Below, piece after piece: positions 44,567 to 53,794 of a stretch of 64,000 nt of DNA. Each line of letters opens with the position of its first letter. Position 1 is the stretch's first letter. This stretch comes from Brevibacterium daeguense (lineage in GTDB: Bacteria > Actinomycetota > Actinomycetes > Actinomycetales > Brevibacteriaceae). Under the pieces are notes generated by a model. That model was given only the letters and a program-made list of their open reading frames with translations, made no database searches and was not told the DNA's origin. Location of the stretch: contig NZ_JAJTWW010000021.1 in the NCBI RefSeq assembly GCF_021729135.1, positions 34,435 to 98,434 of the forward strand. Direction: 5' to 3'. A program made the translations under genes and the position numbers.

Positions 44567-44758
44567 TCAGTAGTGCGACGGCGGATCGCTGGTCGGGAAG
44601 GAGTCGTCGACCCACTCGTCGACGAGTTCGTCCTGCTCCTGCTTGGACACGTTGCTCGCGCCCGGGCGCTCCGCCTTGTCCTTGGGGGTTTCCGGAGCGC
44701 TCTTCGCGCTCTCGTCCGCCGCCTCGGTTGCGATATCCGGTGGCTCTGCAGTCATCAT
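44567..44758 (-). CDS. Possible separate small acidic protein made from an internal start
   Basis: ATG-ATG at 44758/44755 is in the fusion frame and follows AGGAAAGGAAG directly. The product (63 residues) would contain the SFPTSDPP motif, which in other genomes is often a free small protein. Whether the fusion, the short form or both are made is open. Confidence 0.35.
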   Translation of the reverse strand: MMTAEPPDIATEAADESAKSAPETPKDKAERPGASNVSKQEQDELVDEWVDDSFPTSDPPSHY

Positions 44759-46489
44759 CTTCCTTTCCTCGGTCTGCTCCTCAGCCGACTGTTCGCTCCG
44801 GCTGTCGGGAGAGTGTGGGGTGAACGTCTCGCGGTCCTCGCGGAACGCTCGCTTCCGAGCGTACTCGTGGACCTCGTCGAGGACTTCCGCCTGCCGCCGT
44901 GTCCTGTCGGCCAGGTCGACGAACACCTGCGGGTCCAGGCTCAGCAGCTCGGAATTGGCCTCCAGGGTCTGCCAGACCCCGAGCTTGCCCATCACGGCGC
45001 TGCGCATGAGCTCGGCTTCCAGGACCATGGTCATGGGGGAGCGGCTGAACAGTCGGCCGTTGCTCTTGAGCCGGCCCACTCGCTCGCCCACCCAGGACAC
45101 CGCCTGTCGGTAGGGCATCTGCTTCAAGCCCAGGTCGTGGATGAGCTTCTGCAGGAAGGCCCGCTCGAGGCGGACCTCCTCCGCGAGCTCGGAGAGCTGG
45201 GCGAACATCGGGGTGTCGATGTAGGCCTCGGCCATGCGTTCGATCCGCTCGCTTCCGGCGGTGGCGCCGGTCAGGTGGTCGGACAGGTAGAGGCTGAGCA
45301 GATCGCGCGAGATCTCCTCGGAGATGCCGTGATCACCATCGGCTTCCACCCCGGTGCCCGCGCCGCCCGAACGGTCCTCGACGCGCGGGGCATCACCGGC
45401 GGCGGCTCCACTGGCGGCCGGTCCGCGGGCCGCCGGCATGTTCGCCTCGCCGGGGTCCCGCGGGCGCAGCGGCACCGATTCGACGCCCTGGCCGTCGATC
45501 ATGCCGCTGATCAGGCTCTTCAGTGCTTCTGCGGCGGTATGGCGCGGCTCCCAGCCGAGTTCGGACTTGGCTTTGGCGTTGTCCATCATCGGAACGCCCA
45601 GGGCCATATCGATCCAGCCCTCGTCGGCGGCGATGAGCTTGGCCTTGTGGCCGCCGAACAGGAAGGCCCGCACCAGACGAGCCGGGAGCTCGAGGTAGCG
45701 CCCGTGGTCGATGATGTCGGCGAGCTCCTGCTTGCCGAGGATGTCGTCGGCGCAGATGTTGAAGGCTCCCGGCGCCCGCCTGACCACGGCGGCGGCGTAG
45801 GCTCGGCCGATGTCATCTGCGTGCACGGCCTGCACTCCGCGCAGCCCCCTGGGCAGAGGCAGCATCGGCGGCTTGGCGAAGTCGAGGGCCTTCACCGGCA
45901 GCCAGCTGTTGAGGAAATAGCGCTGGATCTCATAGGCCGCATCTGCCTGGAAGATCAGCGCCGGGCGCAGCCGCGTCACGACCACGTCCGGGTGGGCGGC
46001 GGAGAACTCGTCGAGCACCTTCTCCTGGGCGACCTTGTCGACGCTGTAGTGCGAGGATTCGATGCCGCCGATCGGCCAGGTCTCATCGCGCAGCCGCTGG
46101 GTCTTGTCCTGCGCATAGGCGGCCCACGAGGATGCGACGACCAGGTGGCGGACCCCGGCGGCGGCTGCGGCGCGCGCGACGCGTGCGGTGCCCTCGACGT
46201 TGACGCGCCGCAGCAGCTCGCGGTCGGAGTTGGGCTGGATCAGCCAGGCGAGGTGGATGACGGCGTCCACGCCGGCGAAGGCGTCCTCGAGCTGGGACTC
46301 GGCCTCCGCCTCGGAGGTGGACGCCGCGATGTCGATCGAGGCCCACTCGCACCCGGCGTAGGGTTCGACGTCGGTGTCGGGCAGGCGACGGGCGATCCCC
46401 AGCACCGAATCGACCTCGGCGGTCTCCCGGAGTGCCCTGAGCACTGCGGTGCCTGCGTTCCCGGTGGCGCCGACGACTGCTGCACGCAT
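44567..46489 (-). CDS. NAD-dependent epimerase fused to a helical domain and an SDPP tail
   Basis: A 640-residue three-part protein. Residues 1-340 are an extended SDR/epimerase (VVGATGNAGTAVLRAL; YSVDKVAQEK as the YxxxK). Residues 345-395 are an Ala/Gly/Pro linker. Residues 400-570 are an all-helical domain seen in actinobacterial hypothetical proteins. Residues 578-640 are an acidic segment ending SFPTSDPPSHY, a motif usually found in separate 60-80 residue proteins. A strong GAGGAAAGGA site sits in frame just before Met578 (44758), so the tail may also be made alone. The substrate is unknown; it is divergent from catalase. Confidence 0.8.
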   Translation of the reverse strand: MRAAVVGATGNAGTAVLRALRETAEVDSVLGIARRLPDTDVEPYAGCEWASIDIAASTSEAEAESQLEDAFAGVDAVIHLAWLIQPNSDRELLRRVNVEGTARVARAAAAAGVRHLVVASSWAAYAQDKTQRLRDETWPIGGIESSHYSVDKVAQEKVLDEFSAAHPDVVVTRLRPALIFQADAAYEIQRYFLNSWLPVKALDFAKPPMLPLPRGLRGVQAVHADDIGRAYAAAVVRRAPGAFNICADDILGKQELADIIDHGRYLELPARLVRAFLFGGHKAKLIAADEGWIDMALGVPMMDNAKAKSELGWEPRHTAAEALKSLISGMIDGQGVESVPLRPRDPGEANMPAARGPAASGAAAGDAPRVEDRSGGAGTGVEADGDHGISEEISRDLLSLYLSDHLTGATAGSERIERMAEAYIDTPMFAQLSELAEEVRLERAFLQKLIHDLGLKQMPYRQAVSWVGERVGRLKSNGRLFSRSPMTMVLEAELMRSAVMGKLGVWQTLEANSELLSLDPQVFVDLADRTRRQAEVLDEVHEYARKRAFREDRETFTPHSPDSRSEQSAEEQTEERKMMTAEPPDIATEAADESAKSAPETPKDKAERPGASNVSKQEQDELVDEWVDDSFPTSDPPSHY

Positions 46490-46595
46490 ACGAGCTCTCC
46501 CAGACGGTTGCGGTGACCCGACGGGCGCCGAGTCATACGCTTCACACTAGCCAGACGAAGGCCGGTTGTCGACGGAATAACCGACAAGTGTCCCT

Positions 46596-46639
46596 GTTGC
46601 ACCGACTTGCGGTGAGCGTTGCACGGACCTGCGGTGAGC
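46596..46639. repeat. 22-bp direct repeat upstream of catalase
   Basis: GTTGCACCGACTTGCGGTGAGC at 46596-46617 is followed at once by a copy with two base changes (46618-46639). It lies in the 290-nt gap between the divergent epimerase fusion and catalase genes, about 50-90 nt before the catalase -35. The gap also has TTGTCG/CGACAA arms near 46566-46587. Confidence 0.75.
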
Positions 46640-46686
46640 GGAGGTTCGGGGCGGATGGGCATTCCATCAATTCATCCCGCCGTGTC

Positions 46687-46715
46687 TTGACCGATTCCGC
46701 AAAGGTGACAAGGCT
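46687..46715 (+). promoter_or_regulatory. Promoter of the catalase gene
   Basis: TTGACC at 46687-46692, 17 bases, then AAGGCT at 46710-46715; the transcript would have a leader of about 60 nt before ATG 46781. Confidence 0.55.
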
Positions 46716-46780
46716 GGTTGATGTCGCACGAGGCCCCGGGCTCGCCCCGAGGCCGACGCTCACAAAGGAGAACAGCAGCC

Positions 46781-48457
46781 ATGACTGATCATCGCCCGCC
46801 GGCAGGAGACCCCTCGCAGGCACCCATGACGGACCGTCAGGGCCACCCTGTCCACGACAACCAGAACATGCGCACTGTCGGCTCGCGTGGCCCCGCCACG
46901 ATGGAGAACTACCAGTTCCTCGAGAAGATGAGCCACTTCGACCGGGAGCGGGTCCCGGAGCGGGTGGTCCACGCCCGAGGCGCCACGGCCTTCGGCTATT
47001 TCGAGGCGACCGGCACGTGGGGTGACGAGCCGATCTCGAAGTACACCCGCGCGAAGCTGTTCCAGGAGAAGGGCAAGCGCACCGACGTCGCCGTCCGCTT
47101 CTCGACGGTGGCGGGCGGGCGGGATTCCTCGGAGATGGCACGCGATCCCCGCGGCTTCGCCGTCAAGTTCTACACCGAGGACGGCAACTGGGACCTGGTC
47201 GGCAACAACATCGGCATCTTCTTCATCCGCGACGCCATCAAGTTCCCGGACTTCATCCATTCGCAGAAGCCGGATCCGGTGACCTTCGAGGGATCCGTCG
47301 CCAACCGCGCCTTCGACTTCTTCAGCCAGTCGCCGGAGGCCATGCACATGATCATGGTGCTGTTCAGCCCCCGCGGCATTCCGGCGAGCTTCCGGAAGCA
47401 GCAGGGCTTCGGCGTCAACACCTACAAGTGGGTCAACGCCGACGGCGACACCGTGCTGGTCAAGTACCACTGGTCGCCCAAGCTCGGCGTCTCCTCGCTG
47501 ACCCAGGAGGACGCGGACAAGATCCAGGCCAAGGAGCTCGGCTACCACACCAAGGATCTGTATGACGCGATCGCGGCCGGCGACTACCCGGAGTGGGAGC
47601 TGCAGGTTCAGATGATGTCCGACGACGAGCACCCGGAGCTCGACTTCGATCCGCTCGACGACACCAAGGTGTGGCCGGAGGAGATCTTCCCGCCCAAACC
47701 GGTCGGACGCATGGTGCTCAACCGCGCGCCCGAGAACTTCTTCGCCGAGAGCGAGCAGATCGCCTTCGGCACCGGTGTGCTGGTCGACGGACTCGACTTC
47801 TCCGACGACAAGATGCTCATCGGGCGCACGTTCTCCTACTCGGACACCCAGCGCCACCGCGTGGGCCCGAACTACCTGCAGCTGCCGGTCAACTCGCCGA
47901 AGGTGCGCGTGGCGACCAACCAGCGCGACGGCCAGATGACCTACCACGTCGACACCGACCCGGACCAGAACCCGAGTGTCAACTACGAGCCGACGATCAC
48001 CGGCGGACTCCGGGAGCACGAGCGCGATTCCGGATACCGCGCCGCGGTCGGCCCCGAGGTGTCCGGCCAGCTGACGCGTGAGCCGCTGGAGCGGACGAAC
48101 GACTACAAGCAGGCCGGCGAGCGATTCCAGCTGCAGGAGGACTGGGAGAAGGAGGAGCTGATCTCCAACTTCATCGACAAGCTCTCGCAGTGCGACCGTC
48201 CGATCCAGGAGCGCATGGTCTGGCACTTCTACCTGATCGAGGACGAGCTGGGTCAGCGCGTCGGCGACGCGATCGGGGTGTCCCTCGACGACGTGAAGGA
48301 CATGAAGCCGCTCGTCACCCAGCAGCTGACGGAGGAGGAGCAGGAGCGCCTGCGCAACCTCGGCCACAACGGTCCGCGCAACGTCGAAGGCCTCGTCATG
48401 ACCCACTGCGTGCCGAATGAGCGCATGCAGGTCGACGAGGAGATGGCCAACGCCTGA
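46781..48457 (+). CDS. Catalase (haem)
   Basis: A 558-residue monofunctional catalase that breaks down hydrogen peroxide. The distal pocket is in [15 protein letters not shown] (catalytic His), the Asn is in [16 protein letters not shown], and the proximal haem Tyr is in [15 protein letters not shown]. Length and layout suit a small-subunit catalase with an extended C-terminus ([16 protein letters not shown]). AAAGGAG lies 9 bases before the ATG. It ends just before a strong hairpin. Confidence 0.96.
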   Translation: MTDHRPPAGDPSQAPMTDRQGHPVHDNQNMRTVGSRGPATMENYQFLEKMSHFDRERVPERVVHARGATAFGYFEATGTWGDEPISKYTRAKLFQEKGKRTDVAVRFSTVAGGRDSSEMARDPRGFAVKFYTEDGNWDLVGNNIGIFFIRDAIKFPDFIHSQKPDPVTFEGSVANRAFDFFSQSPEAMHMIMVLFSPRGIPASFRKQQGFGVNTYKWVNADGDTVLVKYHWSPKLGVSSLTQEDADKIQAKELGYHTKDLYDAIAAGDYPEWELQVQMMSDDEHPELDFDPLDDTKVWPEEIFPPKPVGRMVLNRAPENFFAESEQIAFGTGVLVDGLDFSDDKMLIGRTFSYSDTQRHRVGPNYLQLPVNSPKVRVATNQRDGQMTYHVDTDPDQNPSVNYEPTITGGLREHERDSGYRAAVGPEVSGQLTREPLERTNDYKQAGERFQLQEDWEKEELISNFIDKLSQCDRPIQERMVWHFYLIEDELGQRVGDAIGVSLDDVKDMKPLVTQQLTEEEQERLRNLGHNGPRNVEGLVMTHCVPNERMQVDEEMANA

Positions 48458-48531
48458 TTCCGCTGCGGCCACCGTCGGCGGCGGCCCGGTGGACCGCAAG
48501 GACACGCCACAGGCACCGACGGGCTCACGAC

Positions 48532-48571
48532 ACCGGTCCGGCCTTCCGAGGAGTCGGAAGGCCGGACCGGT
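48532..48571. terminator. Strong bidirectional terminator
   Basis: A perfect 18-base stem (48532-48549 with 48554-48571) and a GGAG loop, between the convergent catalase and glycosyltransferase genes. The minus-strand gene's stop begins one base after the stem. Confidence 0.85.
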
Positions 48572-49468
48572 TCAGCGGACGCCGGAATCCTGATCCAGGA
48601 GTTCTGCCGCCTCGGTGCTGCGCTCGGTGACCGTCGTCGGGGTCTCGAGGTGCACCGCCCCGCTCGGCAGGAGCGCTCCGCCGCCGTAGCGGCGCATCAC
48701 CTGCCACTGGGCCAGCACGTCCTCGCCGGCGTGCTCGGCCGGCAGTCGGTCCCAGAACTCGAATCCTCCGCACTCGACCAGCCGCCGGCGGTCGTACATG
48801 ACGCAGGCACCCACCCAGGCCACCTTGTAGACGAGGAAGCCCCTGTCGTCGAAATCGGTCCGGGCTGCGATGTGGCAGAGGTTGGCCGCGTTGTGGAGCT
48901 TCCAGCGCTCATGCGCCGGACCCGATCGCGGCATCGGCTCCGGTTCGATCGTGCCCTCCCAGAGCTCGAACCTCTGCCATTCCTCCGGTCGCCGATCGTC
49001 GAGGTAGGACAGGCCCTGGACCGCCGAGCCGATGAACCCGCCGCCGTACTCCATGAGTGCGCGCCGCAGCCGGGTGATCACCCCGGGCTCCAGCCACACG
49101 TCGGAGTCGAGGAACAGGACGAACGGAGCGGAACTGTGTTCCAGCAGGAACTGCCGCTGCTGGGCGAGACCCCGTCGAGGAAGGTTCCGCTCGCAGCGGA
49201 CCCGGCGCCCCTGCGCTCGCAGCACCCGGATCATCGCAAGGACCGAAGGCTCCTCCCAGATCGGCTGCTCCGACTGGTCGCTGAGGACGACATCGAAGTC
49301 GGCGTCGACCTGGGCGGCCAGACCCGAGAGCGTGACTGCCAGCTCCGCCGGTCGCTCGTAGCACGGAATGAGCACCTCGACCGGCATGCTGGGGGAGCTG
49401 TCCTGCCTGCCGCTGACCGCCTCGGCTGCGGCGCGGCTGCCCCACTGATCGGATCTACGCGCGGGCAT
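48572..49468 (-). CDS. Glycosyltransferase family 2
   Basis: A 298-residue GT-A enzyme using a nucleotide sugar. The core begins VEVLIPCYERPAELAVTLSGL; the metal-binding DxD is FLDSDVWLEPG; a downstream ED motif is HAGEDVLAQW. A Ser/Arg-rich 35-residue extension precedes it. ATG at 49468 has GGGAGA upstream and lies inside the end of the hldE-like gene (14-base overlap); 49495 is a longer alternative. Last gene of ALDH-hldE-GT2 on the minus strand. Confidence 0.86.
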   Translation of the reverse strand: MPARRSDQWGSRAAAEAVSGRQDSSPSMPVEVLIPCYERPAELAVTLSGLAAQVDADFDVVLSDQSEQPIWEEPSVLAMIRVLRAQGRRVRCERNLPRRGLAQQRQFLLEHSSAPFVLFLDSDVWLEPGVITRLRRALMEYGGGFIGSAVQGLSYLDDRRPEEWQRFELWEGTIEPEPMPRSGPAHERWKLHNAANLCHIAARTDFDDRGFLVYKVAWVGACVMYDRRRLVECGGFEFWDRLPAEHAGEDVLAQWQVMRRYGGGALLPSGAVHLETPTTVTERSTEAAELLDQDSGVR

Positions 49469-51020
49469 CGTGGTCTCCCAGGGCAGGTGAGGCATGCGAC
49501 GGCCCGACCGGAGCGCCCGCAGCGTCCGGAGCGGCCGATGCGCGGGCCTGCATCCGCTGCACCACCGAGGTCGTCGAGTGATCGGACACGTACTCCATGA
49601 TCCGGACCTGGCCGCCGCAGGCCTCCACCGCCGCGGTCTCCTCGAGCATCTCCGGGGTGTAGTCGCCGCCCTTGACGTAGATGTCGGGCCTGAGCGCCGA
49701 GATCAGGGGAATCGGCGTGTCCGTCGAGAAGGCCGTCACATAGTCGACGCAGCTCAGCGCGGCGAGCACCCCGGCGCGATCCTGCAGAGGGTTGATGGGT
49801 CGGTCCGGTCCCTTGAGGCGGCGCGCGGAGTCATCGTCGTTGACCGCGACGATGAGCACATCGCCCAGCTGCTTGGCCTTGTTGAGGTAGGAGGTGTGCC
49901 CGCGGTGCAGGACATCGAAGCAGCCATTGGTGAGCACGATCCGCTGCCCCGCGGCGCGGCGCTCCGCGACCGCGGCAAGCAGCTGCTCGGTGGGGACGAG
50001 GGCGTCGTAGAAGCCGCTGAGGTGGTCGACGAGGTCCTGGGTCGTGCACAGGGAGGTGCCGAGGCGGTGCACCACGACATCGGCCGCCGACTGCGCGAAG
50101 TCAGCGGCCGTGGTCAGGGGCAGGGACGCCGCCCTCGCCAGCGTCAGCGCGGCCACGAAGGTGTCGCCGGCTCCCGAGGCCTGCTTCTCCGTCGCCGGAT
50201 TCGCCCACGTCCGATGCGCCACGCCGGTCTCATCGAGCAGCACCGAGCCGTCCCGGTCGAGGGTGATGATCGGATGAGCGGCGCCGGTGCTCTCCCGGAG
50301 GGTCTGCGCGTGCTCCGCGACCGCGGTGACCCGGTCGGCGCCGGCGCCCAGGTTCCGCCCGAGGAGCCGTTCGGCCTCCCCGGCGTTCGGTGTCGCGAGA
50401 TCGGGCCGGACGGCGGCCCAGTGGTGGGGGTCGTGGGCGTCGACGACGGTCAGCGGGCGGTTCCGACGAGCGGCCAGCCGGGCGGGCAGGTCCGTGAAGT
50501 GCAGGGCCCCGCCGTAGTCGCACACGATGAGCGCAGCGCTGCCGGCGACCGCCTCGAGCGCGGTGGCGGCGAACTGCTCGAGCACCTCGGGAGCGTGGTC
50601 CGCGGCAGCCCGGTCGAGGCGGAACATCACCTGGTCGCCGACGACGATCCGGGACTTGACGGTGGTCGTGGCAGCCGGGTGGGCGAACAGGAACCGGGTG
50701 TCGACGCCGGCGTCGGTGAGCAGCCCGCGCAGCCGCTCGCCCGGTTCGTCGCAGCCGACCGGCCCGACGATGCGCACTCGGGCGCCGAGGGCCGCGAGGT
50801 TCATGGCAGTGTTCGCCGCACCGCCGGGCACGAACACCTCGTGCGTCTGGTCGATGACGGGGGCGGGCGCCTCCCTGGCGAGCCGTTCGCTGGTGCCGTA
50901 GATCCAGGAGTCGAGGATGACGTCGCCGATCACGGTCACGACCGGCGCCAGCTCGGCCAGCCGCACCGGCAGCTCGGGCTGCAGTCCCTCGGCCGATGAC
51001 AGGCTCTCGGGGGCGGTCAT
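49455..51020 (-). CDS. hldE: HldE-like bifunctional heptose kinase/nucleotidyltransferase 1
   Basis: A 521-residue protein joining a PfkB sugar kinase and a cytidylyltransferase-fold domain, as in HldE (heptose-7-phosphate 1-kinase and heptose-1-phosphate adenylyltransferase). Kinase: GDVILDSWIYG, GGAANTAMNLAALG, and ASGAGDTFVAAL catalytic Asp. Transferase: TNGCFDVLHRGHTSYL (HxGH), then KGGDYTPE. The last 50 residues are an Ala/Pro/Ser tail. Which nucleotide it uses is not known. Coupled to the ALDH gene by ATGA; a second copy occurs at 54606. Confidence 0.88.
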   Translation of the reverse strand: MTAPESLSSAEGLQPELPVRLAELAPVVTVIGDVILDSWIYGTSERLAREAPAPVIDQTHEVFVPGGAANTAMNLAALGARVRIVGPVGCDEPGERLRGLLTDAGVDTRFLFAHPAATTTVKSRIVVGDQVMFRLDRAAADHAPEVLEQFAATALEAVAGSAALIVCDYGGALHFTDLPARLAARRNRPLTVVDAHDPHHWAAVRPDLATPNAGEAERLLGRNLGAGADRVTAVAEHAQTLRESTGAAHPIITLDRDGSVLLDETGVAHRTWANPATEKQASGAGDTFVAALTLARAASLPLTTAADFAQSAADVVVHRLGTSLCTTQDLVDHLSGFYDALVPTEQLLAAVAERRAAGQRIVLTNGCFDVLHRGHTSYLNKAKQLGDVLIVAVNDDDSARRLKGPDRPINPLQDRAGVLAALSCVDYVTAFSTDTPIPLISALRPDIYVKGGDYTPEMLEETAAVEACGGQVRIMEYVSDHSTTSVVQRMQARASAAPDAAGAPVGPSHASPALGDHDARA

Positions 51021-52420
51021 GCCCGCTCCCGGGAGAGCTGCGGGAACTCCAGGTGCACCACCGAGGTGGTCGTCATCTCGTCGAGCAGCTCCGGACCGTA
51101 GCCGAAGCCCTGCCCGCTGTCCTTGTGCGGCTGTGCCGAGCCGCCCGGCGCGCCGCCGAAGACGTTGTTGACCTTCACCGTGCCGACACCCAGCTCCGCG
51201 ACGGCGGACAGCGCCCGGTCGATGCGCGGAGTGAGGACCGTGGCGGCCAGACCGTAGCGGTCGGCGGCAGCGTGCTCCAGGCCCTCCTCGAAGGAGCCGA
51301 CGACCTGCACCGGTGCGACGGGACCGAAGGTCTCCTCGCTCATGATGGTCATGTCGCCGGTGCAGTCCACGAGCACCGTGGCCGGATAGTGGGCGCCGGG
51401 ACCGTCGGGGACGGCACCGCCCACGAGCGACTGCGCTCCGGCGGCGACCGCGCCGACGACCTGCTGGTGAACGAGATCGCGGTGCGCGTGATCGACCAGG
51501 GGCTGAGAGGACTCGGAGGCGTTGAGCCGCTCGGCCTCCGCCTTCAGCGCTGTCACGAAGTCATCCGCGACGGCGCGGTGGACGTAGATCCGCTCCACCG
51601 AGGTGCAGATCTGCCCCGCATTCGCGAAGCTGCCCAGTGCCGCCTGCGCGGCCGCCCAGGTCGGGTCGACGCCCTCATCGACGATGAGCGCGTCGTTGCC
51701 GCCGTTCTCTCGGATCACGTGCGCCCCGGTCATTGCGGCCGCCTGAGCGATGTCCTTGCCCGTCGCGGTCGACCCCACGTGCGCGAACACGTCGATCCGC
51801 GGTTCGGCGGTGAGCATCCGACCGGTCTCCCCGGCACCGGTCAGGGTCTGGAGCACACCGTCCGGCAGGGCCGCTGACAGCACCTCGCCGAGGCGGATGC
51901 CCAGATGCGGGTTGCGCTCGCTCGGCTTGTGGATGACGGCATTTCCGGTGACGAGCGCGGCGCCGATCAGACCCATGGCCACCGCGACCGGGTCGTTCCA
52001 CGGGGTGAGCGCGGCGACCACGCCCCGGGGGCGGGTGACGGTGTAATCGGCCGCCAGCGCATCCCCGCGGAGGCTGTGACCGCGGTGCAGCGGTCCCAGC
52101 TCGGCGTACTGCCGCAGAGTGCCGATCCCCGCCTCGATCCCGCCGCGCGAGTCCTCGAGTGTCTTGCCGGTCTCCCGGTGGTTGAGCTCGGCGAGCTCCT
52201 CGGCGGCACCGGCCAGGGCATCGGCCATGGCGTGGAGGCGGGTCCCGCGCTCCTCGGCGGGAGTCCTCGCCCACTCGGGCTGTGCGGCGAGCGCGGAGCT
52301 GACCGCGGTGGTGACGTCACGGGCCTGTGCAGCGCGTACCGTTCCCACTGCCTGGCCCGTGTTCGGGTCCAGTACAGTGATCTCGGTCGGATGAGCGCCG
52401 GTCTGTTGAACTGCAGTCAT
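51017..52420 (-). CDS. Aldehyde dehydrogenase family protein
   Basis: A 467-residue NAD(P)-dependent aldehyde dehydrogenase. Catalytic Cys in FANAGQICTSVER, general-base Glu in VIRENGGND, the Asn in TPWNDPVAVAMG, and KPSERNPH for the cofactor. It looks like a succinate-semialdehyde or glycolaldehyde-type member. GAGGAGG lies 6 bases before the ATG. It opens an operon with an hldE-like gene and a GT2, so it may act on a sugar-derived aldehyde; this is inference. Divergent from a GT9 gene with only 35 nt between. Confidence 0.9.
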   Translation of the reverse strand: MTAVQQTGAHPTEITVLDPNTGQAVGTVRAAQARDVTTAVSSALAAQPEWARTPAEERGTRLHAMADALAGAAEELAELNHRETGKTLEDSRGGIEAGIGTLRQYAELGPLHRGHSLRGDALAADYTVTRPRGVVAALTPWNDPVAVAMGLIGAALVTGNAVIHKPSERNPHLGIRLGEVLSAALPDGVLQTLTGAGETGRMLTAEPRIDVFAHVGSTATGKDIAQAAAMTGAHVIRENGGNDALIVDEGVDPTWAAAQAALGSFANAGQICTSVERIYVHRAVADDFVTALKAEAERLNASESSQPLVDHAHRDLVHQQVVGAVAAGAQSLVGGAVPDGPGAHYPATVLVDCTGDMTIMSEETFGPVAPVQVVGSFEEGLEHAAADRYGLAATVLTPRIDRALSAVAELGVGTVKVNNVFGGAPGGSAQPHKDSGQGFGYGPELLDEMTTTSVVHLEFPQLSRERA

Positions 52421-52455
52421 GGAAGTCCTCCTCGAAAAGGTGCTGGGAAGGTGCG

Positions 52456-53634
52456 ATGGTCGAAACGTTCGTGGGTGAAGCCGGAGAGAAGTTCTCCGAC
52501 GTCAGGCGGATCGCGGTGCTGCGCGGCGGAGGCCTGGGCGACCTGATGTTCGCGATGCCGGCGGTGGCCGCGCTGGCCGCGGCCTATCCGGAGGCGTCGA
52601 TCACGCTGCTCGGCAACCCCTCGCACCGGGCGCTGCTCGGGAACCGGCCGGGTCCGGTGTCGGAGGTCGTCGTGCTGCCGTGTGCCGAGGGTGTGCGCCC
52701 GGGTCCGGAGGATCCCGAGGCGCTGGAGCGGTTCTTCACCCAGATGCGCAGCCGCGAGTTCGACCTGGCGGTGCAGGTGCATGGCGGCGGTCGCTTCTCC
52801 AACCCGTTCCTGCTCCGCCTGGGGGCTCGGCACACGGTCGGCACGAAGACCGAGGACGCGCAGCCGCTGGAGCGGAACCTGCCCTACCTCTATTACCAGC
52901 ACGAGATGCTGCGCGCCCTCGAAGTGGTGGGACTGGCAGGTGCGCCGGTGCAGAACCTGGAGGCGCGGCTGGAAGTCACCGCCGAGGAGCGCGCCGCCGC
53001 CGCACAGCTGCGGGATCCGCAGGCGGCTCGACTGCTCACGATCCACCCCGGCGCCACCGACCCCCGTCGCCGCTGGCCGGCCGAGCGATTCGGCGAAGTC
53101 GCCGCTCGTGCCCTGGCCGAAGGCTGGCAGGTCCTCGTGGTCGGGGACGAGTCCGACGCCGCGGCCGCCGAGGTGATCGTGGAGAGGGCCCGGCGCGGCG
53201 CCTCGGTGGGTGTCGGAGCGGCGTCCGGTGACAGCGCCTCGACCGGTGACAGCGCCTCGACCGGTGCGGGCGCCTCGGCGGCGGGCCTGGTGCGCTCCGT
53301 CGCCGGGAAGCTGGCCCTGCCCGAGCTGCTGGGCGTGCTCGCCGCCAGCGACGTCGTGCTGGGCAACGACAGCGGTCCGCGGCATCTGGCGATGGCCGTC
53401 GGGGCGAAGACGGTCGGGCTCTACTGGCTGGGCAACCACATCAATGCGGGACCGCTCGGCCGGGGGCGTCACCGGAGCCACCTGTCGTGGGTCACGCGCT
53501 GCCCCGAGTGCGGTGCAGACGTCACGCAGGTGGGATGGACCGCTGAACGCTGTGAACACGATCCCTCCTTCCTGACGGACATCCACGTCGAACCGGTGTT
53601 TGCAGATGTGAAGTCGCTCGTCTCCGGCGGCTGA
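52456..53634 (+). CDS. Glycosyltransferase family 9 (heptosyltransferase-like) A
   Basis: A 392-residue GT-B protein of the WaaC/WaaF/RfaF family, known for transferring heptose from ADP-heptose. The N-terminus AVLRGGGLGDLMFAMPAVAAL and the C-terminal LGNDSGPRHLAMAVGAKTVGLYW are the family signatures. An insertion at 255-280 is a Gly/Ala/Ser-rich low-complexity stretch (GDSASTG repeated). GGGAAGG precedes the ATG. It reads alone on the plus strand within the cluster. Confidence 0.85.
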   Translation: MVETFVGEAGEKFSDVRRIAVLRGGGLGDLMFAMPAVAALAAAYPEASITLLGNPSHRALLGNRPGPVSEVVVLPCAEGVRPGPEDPEALERFFTQMRSREFDLAVQVHGGGRFSNPFLLRLGARHTVGTKTEDAQPLERNLPYLYYQHEMLRALEVVGLAGAPVQNLEARLEVTAEERAAAAQLRDPQAARLLTIHPGATDPRRRWPAERFGEVAARALAEGWQVLVVGDESDAAAAEVIVERARRGASVGVGAASGDSASTGDSASTGAGASAAGLVRSVAGKLALPELLGVLAASDVVLGNDSGPRHLAMAVGAKTVGLYWLGNHINAGPLGRGRHRSHLSWVTRCPECGADVTQVGWTAERCEHDPSFLTDIHVEPVFADVKSLVSGG

Positions 53635-53720
53635 CCTGGCCGGCGGTCGCCCTGGCCGGGCGGCTGACGCGACCGGGCGGCTGACCTGATCGGCAGGTGA
53701 CCTGACCGGCGACCGCGGCC
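53612..53720 (+). repeat. GGCGGCTGACCTG-type repeats after the GT9 gene
   Basis: GCGGCTGACCTGGCCGG at the stop codon is followed by several degenerate copies (GCGGCTGACGCGACCGG, GCGGCTGACCTGATCGG, CAGGTGACCTGACCGG), most of them containing an extra TGA. Confidence 0.6.
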
Positions 53721-53765
53721 CGGCCGATCCTCGGGCAACCGCGGCCCGACACGGCCGGCCCGGTC

Positions 53766-53791
53766 GCTGAGCGCCGGCCGGCCGGCTCAGC
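53766..53791. terminator. Hairpin between convergent GT9 and SDR genes
   Basis: GCTGAGC/GCTCAGC arms (7 bases) around an all-GC loop, ending 4 bases before the SDR stop. Confidence 0.5.
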
Positions 53792-53794
53792 CGA

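Noticed and set aside
46760..48505. 581-residue minus-strand open frame
   Set aside because: It is antisense to catalase; the Val/Leu/Arg-rich product is typical of reverse reading of GC-rich coding sequence.
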